Source: Chryseobacterium aahli (GTDB lineage: Bacteria > Bacteroidota > Bacteroidia > Flavobacteriales > Weeksellaceae). Taken from it: a stretch of DNA of 64,000 nucleotides. Of this stretch, positions 46,322 to 53,816 are shown piece by piece (within the stretch, counting starts at the first letter, position 1; the number at the start of each line of letters is the position of its first letter). The notes beneath the pieces are model-generated. The model saw only the letters and a list, made by a program, of their open reading frames with translations. It was not told the DNA's origin and did no database searches. Position numbers and translations under genes: made by a program. The stretch spans positions 231,960 to 295,959 of the forward strand of contig NZ_JALDNB010000007.1 in assembly GCF_022699665.1 (NCBI RefSeq), written 5' to 3'.

Positions 46322-47863
46322 ATGGCAAAGCAAGAAGATGTTTTCAAGAAAGTGATTTCTCACGCTAAAGAATATGGTTTTATTTTCCCTTCTAGTGAGA
46401 TCTATGACGGTTTATCCGCTGTTTATGACTATGGACAGAATGGTGCAGAACTGAAAAACAATATCAAACAATACTGGTGGAAAGCGATGGTACAGCTGAA
46501 CGAAAATATTGTGGGTATTGATTCGGCGATTCTGATGCACCCTACAACTTGGAAAGCTTCGGGCCACGTTGATGCATTCAATGATCCTTTGATTGACAAT
46601 AAAGATTCTAAAAAACGTTTCAGAGCAGATGTTTTGATAGAAGATTACTGTGCAAAAATCGAAGATAAAGAAAATAAAGAAATTGAAAAAGCTGCCAAAA
46701 GATTTGGTGAATCGTTCGATAAAGCTCAGTTTGAAGCGACAAACCCAAAAATTTTGGAATATCGTGCGAAAAGAGAGCAAATTCTTTCGAGACTGGCAAA
46801 ATCTTTAGAAAATGAAGATTTGGCTGATGTTAAAGCATTAATTGAAGAATTGGAAATTGCTGATCCTGATACAGGTTCTAGAAACTGGACGGAAGTAAGA
46901 CAATTTAACCTGATGTTCGGAACCAAATTGGGTGCGTCTGCAGATTCTGCAATGGATCTTTATTTGAGACCGGAAACTGCTCAGGGAATTTTCGTTAATT
47001 TCTTAAACGTGCAGAAAACTTCTCGTCACAGACTTCCTTTTGGTATTGCACAAATTGGAAAAGCATTTAGAAATGAGATTGTTGCAAGACAGTTTATTTT
47101 CAGAATGCGTGAATTTGAACAGATGGAAATGCAGTTTTTCGTTGCTCCGGGAACAGAACTTGAATTCTACGAACAATGGAAGCAAAAACGTCTGAACTGG
47201 CATTTAGCTCTTGGTTTAGGAAATGAGAATTACAGATTCCACGATCATGAGAAACTAGCGCATTATGCGAATGCGGCGGCGGATATTGAGTTTAATTTCC
47301 CGTTTGGATTTAAAGAATTGGAAGGTATTCACTCAAGAACGGATTTCGATTTAAAAGCTCACGAAGAATTCTCCGGAAGAAAACTTCAGTTCTTCGATCC
47401 GGAAAGAAATGAAAACTACGTTCCTTATGTTGTGGAAACTTCTGTAGGCTTAGACAGATTATTCCTATCCATTTTCTCTCATTGTTTAAGAGACGAAGTT
47501 TTGGAAGACGGTTCGGAAAGAACGGTTTTATCTTTACCTCCGGCTTTAGCACCAATTAAAGCAGCAATTCTTCCATTAATGAAGAAAGACGGCTTAGCAG
47601 AATATGCGGAAAATATCTTCAACGATTTAAAATACGACTTCAACTTATTCTACGAAGAAAAAGATGCCATCGGAAAACGTTACAGAAGACAAGATGCGAT
47701 TGGTACACCTTATTGTATCACAATCGATCACGATTCGTTAACAGATCACAAGGTGACCATCAGAGACAGAGACACGATGCAGCAGGAAAGAGTTCCGGTT
47801 TCTGAGTTGAGACGAATAATTGATGAGAAAACGAACTTCAGAAATTTACTTTCTAAAATATAA
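46322..47863 (+). CDS. glyQS: Glycyl-tRNA synthetase (dimeric type)
   Basis: 513 aa from ATG 46322 (MAKQEDVFKKVISHAKEYGF); an in-frame start 24 bp earlier overlaps the -7 box. This is the class II alpha-2 type. Motif 2 appears as FGIAQIGKAFRNEI...RMREFEQMEMQFF and motif 3 near VETSVGLDRLFLSI. The C-terminal anticodon domain covers about 410-513. It charges tRNA-Gly with glycine. Followed by a strong terminator. Confidence 0.97.
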   Translation: MAKQEDVFKKVISHAKEYGFIFPSSEIYDGLSAVYDYGQNGAELKNNIKQYWWKAMVQLNENIVGIDSAILMHPTTWKASGHVDAFNDPLIDNKDSKKRFRADVLIEDYCAKIEDKENKEIEKAAKRFGESFDKAQFEATNPKILEYRAKREQILSRLAKSLENEDLADVKALIEELEIADPDTGSRNWTEVRQFNLMFGTKLGASADSAMDLYLRPETAQGIFVNFLNVQKTSRHRLPFGIAQIGKAFRNEIVARQFIFRMREFEQMEMQFFVAPGTELEFYEQWKQKRLNWHLALGLGNENYRFHDHEKLAHYANAAADIEFNFPFGFKELEGIHSRTDFDLKAHEEFSGRKLQFFDPERNENYVPYVVETSVGLDRLFLSIFSHCLRDEVLEDGSERTVLSLPPALAPIKAAILPLMKKDGLAEYAENIFNDLKYDFNLFYEEKDAIGKRYRRQDAIGTPYCITIDHDSLTDHKVTIRDRDTMQQERVPVSELRRIIDEKTNFRNLLSKI

Positions 47864-47867
47864 TTAC

Positions 47868-47897
47868 AAAGCCCTGATTTTTTCAGGGCTTTTTTTG
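47868..47897 (+). terminator. Terminator of the glycyl-tRNA synthetase gene
   Basis: Stem AAAGCCCTGA / TCAGGGCTTT followed by seven T. Confidence 0.9.
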
Positions 47898-47919
47898 ATG
47901 CTTGGTTTTAAAATTATTC

Positions 47920-47927
47920 TAAATTTG
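47920..47927 (+). promoter_or_regulatory. -7 box of the serine hydrolase gene
   Basis: TAAATTTG, 17 nt before the ATG at 47945. Confidence 0.55.
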
Positions 47928-47944
47928 TTTAAGACCAAATTCTT

Positions 47945-49078
47945 ATGATTATTCTTTTTTATATTGCTCTATTTCTGGTAATGATAGTGATTTTATTCTA
48001 TATTTTCGGCTACGCTTACCTCTTCAACGGAATTTCTAAAACCTATCTTCGTGGAAAATCGAGTGCGAACATTGATGATGGGAAATTTTTCACCAAAAAT
48101 ATCATTCAAACAACAAATCCTATTCTTTGGGATGAACATCCTGATTATAATAAAAAAGAATTACCTAAAAATATAGTTGGCGATTTAATCCATTCAAATA
48201 CTGCATCATTTTTGGTCATAAAAGACGGAAAATTATTGCACGAACAATATTGGAACGTCTATAATGAACTTTCGAAAACCAATTCCTTTTCTATGGCAAA
48301 AGCCGTTACCGTAATGCTTTATGGTAAGGCTTTGGAAGAAGGAAAAATTAAAAATATAGATCAGAATTTCTCTGAGTTTTATGATGAATTTAAATTGAAA
48401 CCTTTCGGTAAAGATTTAAATTTAAAACATCTTGCCCAAATGGAATCTGGCTTAATTTGGGATGAAAATTATAAAAATCCTTTTCTGCCGAATGCCAGAG
48501 CGTATTATGGAAGAAGTCTCATCAAAGCTACATTTTCAAGAAAATTTAAAGAAAAACCAGGCGAAAGATTTGAATATCAAAGCGGTTCTACACAACTTCT
48601 AGGGTTTGCAATAAAAAAAGCAATCAATCAGTCTCTGTCAAGTTATTTATCTGAAAAATTCTGGATTCCTTTGGGAATGGAACAGAATGCCGACTGGAGT
48701 GTTGATGAAAGTGGAATGGAAAAAACATACTGCTGTATTCATTCCAATTCAAGGGATTTTGCAAAACTCGGACAGCTGTTTATCAATGACGGAAAGGTGG
48801 GTGATGAACAGATTTTAAATTTAGATTTCATTGAACAAATGAGAAAGCCAACCGAAAAATCTGATGAAATTTACGGAATGGGCTTTTGGATTAATAACGA
48901 CAATCCTATCAAGCATTATTATTTCCTTGGACTTCAGGGACAATACATTATTATGATTCCGGAACACAAAATGGTCATCGTGAGAACGGGAAGTTATAAT
49001 AATTTGCCCAAAACTGACAGAGGAAGACCCGATCAAGTGAAGTTTTTGGTGAATGAAACGGTAAAGCATTTTGCTTAA
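47945..49078 (+). CDS. Serine hydrolase of the beta-lactamase/penicillin-binding family
   Basis: 377 aa. N-terminal membrane anchor (about 2-27), then a class C beta-lactamase-like fold. The SxxK motif is SMAK (Ser116-Lys119) and the Tyr motif is YQSGS (Tyr about 218). The last helix ends QVKFLVNETVKHFA. Members are D-aminopeptidases, esterases or 6-aminohexanoate-dimer hydrolase-like enzymes; substrate is unknown. Transcribed alone. Confidence 0.88.
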   Translation: MIILFYIALFLVMIVILFYIFGYAYLFNGISKTYLRGKSSANIDDGKFFTKNIIQTTNPILWDEHPDYNKKELPKNIVGDLIHSNTASFLVIKDGKLLHEQYWNVYNELSKTNSFSMAKAVTVMLYGKALEEGKIKNIDQNFSEFYDEFKLKPFGKDLNLKHLAQMESGLIWDENYKNPFLPNARAYYGRSLIKATFSRKFKEKPGERFEYQSGSTQLLGFAIKKAINQSLSSYLSEKFWIPLGMEQNADWSVDESGMEKTYCCIHSNSRDFAKLGQLFINDGKVGDEQILNLDFIEQMRKPTEKSDEIYGMGFWINNDNPIKHYYFLGLQGQYIIMIPEHKMVIVRTGSYNNLPKTDRGRPDQVKFLVNETVKHFA

Positions 49079-49241
49079 AGGTTGAGAACTAAGATTGAGG
49101 TTGAAAATATTTTTTTAACCATTAAGATCAATTAAGTTGTTAAGATAAAATTAAGGAAATGTCTAAAGATTTTATTTATTTCAATACTAACTCAGATTTC
49201 TTAAAACTAAATCTTTAAAATGTCAATTTTTAAATTGAATT

Positions 49242-49856
49242 ATGGAAAAATATAATCCTTTAGTAGATGAATATATTGAGAAATCGCAGGATTTTGCAAA
49301 ACCGATTCTACATTATATTCGTGAGATTGTGCATGAGTTTTGTCCTGATGCAGAAGAAACTATCAAATGGAAATTTCCGACATTTATGTATAAAGAAAAA
49401 ATTCTTTGTTCGATGGTTTCATTTAAGCAATATTGCAGCATGGGATTTTGGCTGCATGATGAAATGCAAACGATAAAAAATCTGGAAACTGACGTTGAAA
49501 AAACGAATATGTTCAGTCTCGGCAAGATTACCAAACTCGAAGATCTTCCTTCAAAACCTCAGCTTAAGAAGATTATTCTCGAAGCGATGGAACTCACCGA
49601 CATGGGCGTGAAACTGAAAAAAGCACCACCTTCAAGCACAGCAATTGAAGTTCCCGAATATTTTAAAAATGCTTTAACCCAAAATAAAAAAGCTCTGGAA
49701 GTTTTTGAAAAAGCTTCTCCATCATTTAGAAAAGAATATATTAACTGGATTGTTGACGCCAAAACAGAAACTACAAGAAATAAAAGAATGGAACAAGCTT
49801 TGGAGTGGATTGTCGAAGGAAAAGGGCGGAATTGGAAATATGAGAAAAAGAAGTGA
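49242..49856 (+). CDS. YdeI/OmdA-like protein with DUF1801 domain
   Basis: 204 aa, soluble. The N-terminal DUF1801 part (about 15-125) has EFCPDAEETIKWKFPTFMYK and CSMVSFKQYCSMGFW. The C-terminal helical part (about 140-200: VPEYFKNALTQNKKALEVFE, ASPSFRKEYINWIVDAK, then TRNKRMEQALEWI) is the OmdA (bacteriocin-protection type) segment. The role in this organism is unknown. Confidence 0.83.
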   Translation: MEKYNPLVDEYIEKSQDFAKPILHYIREIVHEFCPDAEETIKWKFPTFMYKEKILCSMVSFKQYCSMGFWLHDEMQTIKNLETDVEKTNMFSLGKITKLEDLPSKPQLKKIILEAMELTDMGVKLKKAPPSSTAIEVPEYFKNALTQNKKALEVFEKASPSFRKEYINWIVDAKTETTRNKRMEQALEWIVEGKGRNWKYEKKK

Positions 49857-49929
49857 TTTGGCTAGAAGTTAGATGATGGAAGCTGGATGTTTACAAGATT
49901 GAAGACAATTTTAATTGTAAACTAAATTT

Positions 49930-51204
49930 TTAGTGGAATCTGAAATTTGCTTCAGGAAGCGTATTGTTTTTTAAAAACTCCTCATATTCCGGTGATATTT
50001 GTGCACGTCCCCAAGTATTTTTTCCGCTCATGCTTCCCAAACGTACTTTATCTTTTCCGTATTTTTTATTCATCGCATCCATCGCTTTCATCACAGGCAA
50101 ATGCTGATTTTGCGTGTCTTCTTCAAACAAATTAATCAATCTTTGATCTTCGGGCACAAAATCATTGACGATAACTCCTGCTTTTTTATAATGAAATCCT
50201 TCCTCAAAAATAGATTCAAATAATTCATTCACTACTCTACCAATAATGATTGATGAGTTTGTCGGATTGGGCAGAATTTGAGTTCTTGCATTTCTATATT
50301 CCGGCAAATCTTTTCTAAAACGATTGGTCTGTACAAAAACCGTAATGATTTTGCAACAGGTATTTTGTTTTCTCAGCCTTTCTGAGCAATACATTCCGAA
50401 GGTTTCCACACGCTCTTTTACCTCATCTTTCTTTGTTAACATTTGCATGAAACTTCTTGTAACGGCAATCGATTTTTTAGGGGAAGGAACATCTAATTCC
50501 AGCTGACGGATTCCTTTCAGTTCATTAATCATTCTTACGCCATGAATTCCCATAACTTTTCGAACCCACATTTCTGGTTTTTGAAGTAAATCCCAAGCTT
50601 TATAAACGCCATTGTCATTCATTTTAGCGCTAAGTCTTCGACCTATTCCCCAAACATCGCCGATGTCGAGCCATTTTAAAGCTTTTTCAATTTTTTCGGG
50701 GGTATCTAAAATATAAACACCTTCATTAAATTTCTCTGGAAAATCTTTTACAATTCTGTTTGCAACTTTACATAAGGTTTTCGTGGGAGCAATGCCGATG
50801 CTTACAGGAATATTGACTTCATTTTTAATTCTCTCACGAATTTCAAGACAATAATCGTAAACACTGATATATTTAAAACCTGTGAGGTTTAAAAATAACT
50901 CATCAATGCTGTAAGTTTCGTATTCTAAAACGTAAGAACTCGCAAGTTGAATCACTTGCTGGCTTTTAAAATTATACAATTCAAATTTTGCAGAGAAGCT
51001 TTTTACATCATGTTTTTTAAAAAGTTCTTTATACTTAAATGCAGGAGCCGCCATCGGAATTCCCAAATCTTTCGCTTCTTTACTTCGAGACACAACACAT
51101 CCGTCGTTGTTGGAAAGTACAACAACAGGCTTGTTTTCAAGTTCCGGATCGAGCGTTCTCTCACAGGAAACAAAAAAATTATTGCAATCTACTAAAGCGT
51201 ACAT
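49930..51204 (-). CDS. umuC: Y-family DNA polymerase (UmuC)
   Basis: 424 aa from ATG 51204; the frame is open ten codons further, but MYALVDCNNFFVSCER is the conserved start. Catalytic carboxylates lie in LVDCNNFF (Asp6) and YSIDELFL. The helix-hairpin-helix region is WLDIGDVWGIGRRLSAKM, followed by the little-finger domain. It is the error-prone translesion polymerase. No umuD/S24 peptidase gene is adjacent. A TAGCTTTG box on the minus strand (51239-51232) is the likely promoter. It stands back to back with the toxin-like island. Confidence 0.94.
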   Translation of the reverse strand: MYALVDCNNFFVSCERTLDPELENKPVVVLSNNDGCVVSRSKEAKDLGIPMAAPAFKYKELFKKHDVKSFSAKFELYNFKSQQVIQLASSYVLEYETYSIDELFLNLTGFKYISVYDYCLEIRERIKNEVNIPVSIGIAPTKTLCKVANRIVKDFPEKFNEGVYILDTPEKIEKALKWLDIGDVWGIGRRLSAKMNDNGVYKAWDLLQKPEMWVRKVMGIHGVRMINELKGIRQLELDVPSPKKSIAVTRSFMQMLTKKDEVKERVETFGMYCSERLRKQNTCCKIITVFVQTNRFRKDLPEYRNARTQILPNPTNSSIIIGRVVNELFESIFEEGFHYKKAGVIVNDFVPEDQRLINLFEEDTQNQHLPVMKAMDAMNKKYGKDKVRLGSMSGKNTWGRAQISPEYEEFLKNNTLPEANFRFH

Positions 51205-51231
51205 GATGTTAAAAATGACTGTTTGAAAGTA

Positions 51232-51239
51232 CAAAGCTA
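51232..51239 (-). promoter_or_regulatory. -7 box of umuC
   Basis: Minus strand TAGCTTTG, 27 nt before the ATG. No match to the island element at the expected upstream distance. Confidence 0.5.
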
Positions 51240-51327
51240 TAACTTTTAAAACAGAATATTATGTTTAATTAAACTTTTAACATCACAATTATTTAACTAA
51301 AAATCAATCAGTTAAATAATTTAAAAC

Positions 51328-51344
51328 ACGTCAGGTTTTGTCGC
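51328..51344 (+). promoter_or_regulatory. Island element copy 1 (solitary)
   Basis: ACGTCAGGTTTTGTCGC, one mismatch to the consensus ACGTCAAGTTYTGTCGC. No -7 box stands 14 bp downstream, unlike the other copies. It lies between umuC and the first island gene, 87 bp upstream of copy 2, and may be an auxiliary binding site. Confidence 0.6.
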
Positions 51345-51414
51345 ATCAATGTATTAATCAGTGTTTACAGAAGTTATTCTTTTATTTAAAAAACAAACTT
51401 TTTCCATTTTCAAT

Positions 51415-51449
51415 ACGTCAAGTTTTGGCGTATCATCCATCTACATTTG
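51415..51449 (+). promoter_or_regulatory. Island promoter, copy 2 (M15 peptidase gene)
   Basis: ACGTCAAGTTTTGGCGT (51415-51431), exactly 14 bp from its TTG to TACATTTG (51442-51449). The ATG is at 51471. The box overlaps the TTG that would begin a longer open frame, so ATG 51471 is the correct start. Confidence 0.8.
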
Positions 51450-51470
51450 CTTTACAAAGAAATTAAAAAC

Positions 51471-51977
51471 ATGGATAAAGTAACGCTACAAAGAATTGAA
51501 AAGCTACACCCTTTTTTGAGAGAGGAAGTAAAACAGATTATTAAAGAATGCGATGAAGCTCTCACAGGAAAAGCAAAGATCAGAATCACTCAAGGATTGC
51601 GAAGTTTTGAAGAACAGGAAAGATTATATGCCATTGGAAGAATTACTTCAGGGAAAAAAGTGACCAACGCTAAAGCCGGACAAAGTATTCACAATTATGG
51701 TTTGGCGGTGGATATGTGTTTAATCATCGACGGAAAAATGGCAAGTTGGGACACCGCAAAAGATTGGGACAATGATCAAGTTGCCGATTGGTACGAATGT
51801 GTGAAAATTTTCGCAAAACATGGCTGGGATTGGGGTGGAAACTGGAAAACATTTAAAGACCTTCCCCATTTTGAAAAGAAAAATTTTCCGACTAAAAAAG
51901 GTTTGATAAAAACGAGTTGGAGAGCACTTTCTAAGCTTAAAAGAGATCAGGATGAATATGTAATATTTGAAAAATAA
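51471..51977 (+). CDS. M15 family peptidase, phage endolysin-like
   Basis: 168 aa, no signal peptide. Zinc ligands of the VanY/T5-endolysin fold are visible: His74 and Asp81 in SIHNYGLAVDM and His133 in LPHFEKK, with WDWGGNW (119-125) between. ITQGLRSFEEQERLYAIGR is typical of L-alanyl-D-glutamate endopeptidases of phages. It would cut peptidoglycan stem peptides. It needs a holin or membrane damage to reach the wall; the patatin gene that follows could supply that. First gene of the island, with its own element-controlled promoter. Confidence 0.9.
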   Translation: MDKVTLQRIEKLHPFLREEVKQIIKECDEALTGKAKIRITQGLRSFEEQERLYAIGRITSGKKVTNAKAGQSIHNYGLAVDMCLIIDGKMASWDTAKDWDNDQVADWYECVKIFAKHGWDWGGNWKTFKDLPHFEKKNFPTKKGLIKTSWRALSKLKRDQDEYVIFEK

Positions 51978-51997
51978 TTGAACATCATTAATATAAT

Positions 51998-52032
51998 ACG
52001 TCAAGTTCTGTCGCTTCCCGCTCCTACCTTTA
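51998..52032 (+). promoter_or_regulatory. Island promoter, copy 3 (patatin gene)
   Basis: ACGTCAAGTTCTGTCGC (51998-52014), 14 bp, then TACCTTTA (52025-52032), a one-base departure from TAnnTTTG. The 24-nt leader holds a CTACC / GGTAG hairpin (52035-52052) just before the ATG. Confidence 0.78.
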
Positions 52033-52056
52033 CTCTACCAAAACAACGGTAGAAAA

Positions 52057-53094
52057 ATGAAGAAAACAACCCTACTTTCTTTAGACGGAGGCGGAATAAG
52101 AGGCATCATTACTTGTATTATTTTACGCTACATAGAAGAGCAACTTCAGATTCATGATAAACCTAGTGCAAAGCTTGGAGACTATTTTGATCTGGTTGCA
52201 GGAAGCAGCACGGGAGCATTGATTGCAGCGATTATTTTGTGTCCCGACGAACACCGAAGAGCTAAATATTCTATTCAGAAAGGTTTGGAATTGTACTCTG
52301 AAAAAGGAGGCGATATTTTTCAGGTTTCCTTTTGGGAAAAATTGGTTAATCCTTTTGGATTGCTGAATGAAAAAATTTCTCAGGAAGCTTTAGAAAAAAA
52401 CCTGAATGACTTTTTTGGAAATTTAGAATTAAAAGAATTGATAAAACCATGTTTAATAACAAGTTATGACATAGAAAACCGAAGAGCAAAATTATTTAAT
52501 TCGTGGAAAGCTAATTTAAGCACAGATAATTTTTATGTAAAAGATGTTTGCAGAGCGACTTCAGCGGCACCGACTTATTTCACTCCGGTTCAGATTAAAT
52601 CGATGTACGGACAGATTTTTAGCCTTATTGATGGTGGAATGTTTGCCAATAATCCGGCACTTTGCGCTTATGCGGAAGCCAGAAAAATCCCTTTTGCAGA
52701 AGTCTTGAAAAATCATCAGAAAGCCAATCATCCGACAGTAAATGATATGATTATTATTTCTATCGGAACCGGGTTAGAATTTAAAAGCTATTCATTTAAA
52801 AAAATGGAAAAAGCCGGAAAAATCGGTTGGGTAACTCCGATTATCGATATTCTGATGTCTGCCAATGCAGAAACGGTGGATTATCAGCTTTGCCAGATGT
52901 TTCAGACTTTAGGACAGAGAAATCAGAAGAATTATTACCGCATCAATCCGTCTTTGAAAAATGCTTCTCCGGCGATGGATAATGTGAGAAGATCGAATAT
53001 TGAAAACCTTATACAAGCCGGATTAAGTTACATTGACTATAACAGAGAAAATTTGAATCAAATTGTGCAGAAATTAATCAGAAACAGAATATAA
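52057..53094 (+). CDS. Patatin-like phospholipase
   Basis: 345 aa, no signal peptide. The Ser-Asp dyad is clear: oxyanion motif DGGGIRG (10-16), GSSTG with Ser51, and DGG with Asp192 (SLIDGGMFANNPAL). It is predicted to release fatty acids from membrane phospholipids. The length fits cytoplasmic bacterial patatins such as those used as effectors in defence systems, but no cGAS-like nucleotidyltransferase is nearby. Inside the island it pairs naturally with the endolysin-like gene as a lysis function; this is inference. Confidence 0.9.
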   Translation: MKKTTLLSLDGGGIRGIITCIILRYIEEQLQIHDKPSAKLGDYFDLVAGSSTGALIAAIILCPDEHRRAKYSIQKGLELYSEKGGDIFQVSFWEKLVNPFGLLNEKISQEALEKNLNDFFGNLELKELIKPCLITSYDIENRRAKLFNSWKANLSTDNFYVKDVCRATSAAPTYFTPVQIKSMYGQIFSLIDGGMFANNPALCAYAEARKIPFAEVLKNHQKANHPTVNDMIIISIGTGLEFKSYSFKKMEKAGKIGWVTPIIDILMSANAETVDYQLCQMFQTLGQRNQKNYYRINPSLKNASPAMDNVRRSNIENLIQAGLSYIDYNRENLNQIVQKLIRNRI

Positions 53095-53167
53095 GCCATT
53101 TACCTTATAAACTGCTAATATAAGTTTTTTAGGTTATATTTTAAATATTTAGATTAATAAAAAAAAC

Positions 53168-53202
53168 ACGTCAAGTTCTGTCGCCTTCCACTCATACTTT
53201 TG
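53168..53202 (+). promoter_or_regulatory. Island promoter, copy 4 (acidic protein gene)
   Basis: ACGTCAAGTTCTGTCGC (53168-53184), 14 bp, then TACTTTTG (53195-53202). A leader of about 115 nt follows. Confidence 0.82.
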
Positions 53203-53250
53203 TAGTACAAATCAAGACACAAAAATAAAATTATAAAAACTTTAAACGCT

Positions 53251-53290
53251 TTTGACTTCATCATTCTTACATGCTGAACAGCCAAAAAAA
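53251..53290 (+). repeat. Conserved leader element, copy A
   Basis: 40 nt in the leader of the acidic-protein gene, 32 of 40 identical and ungapped to 53609-53648. Includes GCTG-AA-CAGC. The two copies do not keep the same reading frame, so the constraint looks like RNA or DNA, not peptide. Confidence 0.6.
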
Positions 53291-53326
53291 TTTTTGAAAA
53301 ACACTTTAATTTTTAAAACACAAAAC

Positions 53327-53515
53327 ATGGAAACACCAAATCACAATTCTGATATAATTTTTAATGAAGACGTCTACACCATCAACTGGAGTGATATCGA
53401 AAGCACAGATATCGACTACGAAAATTATCTAAGTGACATGGAAAATTTCTTTAGAGAAGATTTTGAAAATGATATTCTGGAAGAAGCTGTTATTGATGAA
53501 AATTTCAAAATTTAA
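53327..53515 (+). CDS. Very acidic 62-aa protein of unknown function
   Basis: 62 aa from ATG 53327; the longer open frame to 53252 runs through the conserved leader element and has no reason to be translated. 19 of 62 residues are Asp/Glu and only two are Lys/Arg; aromatic residues are frequent (NWSDIESTDIDYENYLSDMENFF). No family recognised. Small acidic phage-type proteins include DNA mimics and enzyme inhibitors, so an anti-restriction or antitoxin-like role is conceivable but purely speculative. It has its own island promoter. Confidence 0.6.
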   Translation: METPNHNSDIIFNEDVYTINWSDIESTDIDYENYLSDMENFFREDFENDILEEAVIDENFKI

Positions 53516-53523
53516 TCAATAAT

Positions 53524-53558
53524 ACGTCAAGTTTTGTCGCTTCTCAATATTACTTTTG
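53524..53558 (+). promoter_or_regulatory. Island promoter, copy 5 (tail-fibre gene)
   Basis: ACGTCAAGTTTTGTCGC (53524-53540), 14 bp, then TACTTTTG (53551-53558). It opens a leader of about 250 nt before the ATG at 53817. Confidence 0.83.
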
Positions 53559-53608
53559 AGGTATAAATAAAACACAAAAAACAATCAATTCAAGCTTTCT
53601 GACAAACC

Positions 53609-53648
53609 TTTGAATTCACCATTCACAAATGTTGAACAGCTAAAAATA
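53609..53648 (+). repeat. Conserved leader element, copy B
   Basis: Counterpart of 53251-53290 in the tail-fibre gene leader, ending GTTG-AA-CAGC. Position relative to the promoter is similar (about 50 nt after the -7 box). Confidence 0.6.
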
Positions 53649-53698
53649 CGCCCAAAAACAATCAATTAACTATCGAATGACTTTTAATTAAAAATTAA

Positions 53699-53725
53699 GG
53701 TGGATATCCTTTGCCGGAAACCACC
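53699..53725 (+). promoter_or_regulatory. Leader hairpin of the tail-fibre gene
   Basis: GGTGG ... CCACC stem-loop in the 301-bp gap that otherwise has only the promoter and leader elements. A related hairpin with a changed outer pair occurs at 56295-56322. A shared TCAAAATTTTAATCTTAAAA block (from 53776) lies shortly before the start codon. Confidence 0.5.
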
Positions 53726-53816
53726 CTAAAAAACAAGGCTGAAAAACCTGAAGTGAGCTCTAATAAAAAGAGGCTTCAAAATTTTAATCTTAAAAACCTT
53801 AACAAAATAATAAAAT

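Noticed and set aside
52057..53094. Patatin gene as a CBASS effector
   Set aside because: No cGAS-like nucleotidyltransferase or CBASS accessory gene is near; the neighbours are phage-type genes under the same promoter element.
53252..53326. N-terminal extension of the acidic protein
   Set aside because: The stretch coincides with the conserved leader element, whose second copy is not translatable in the same frame.
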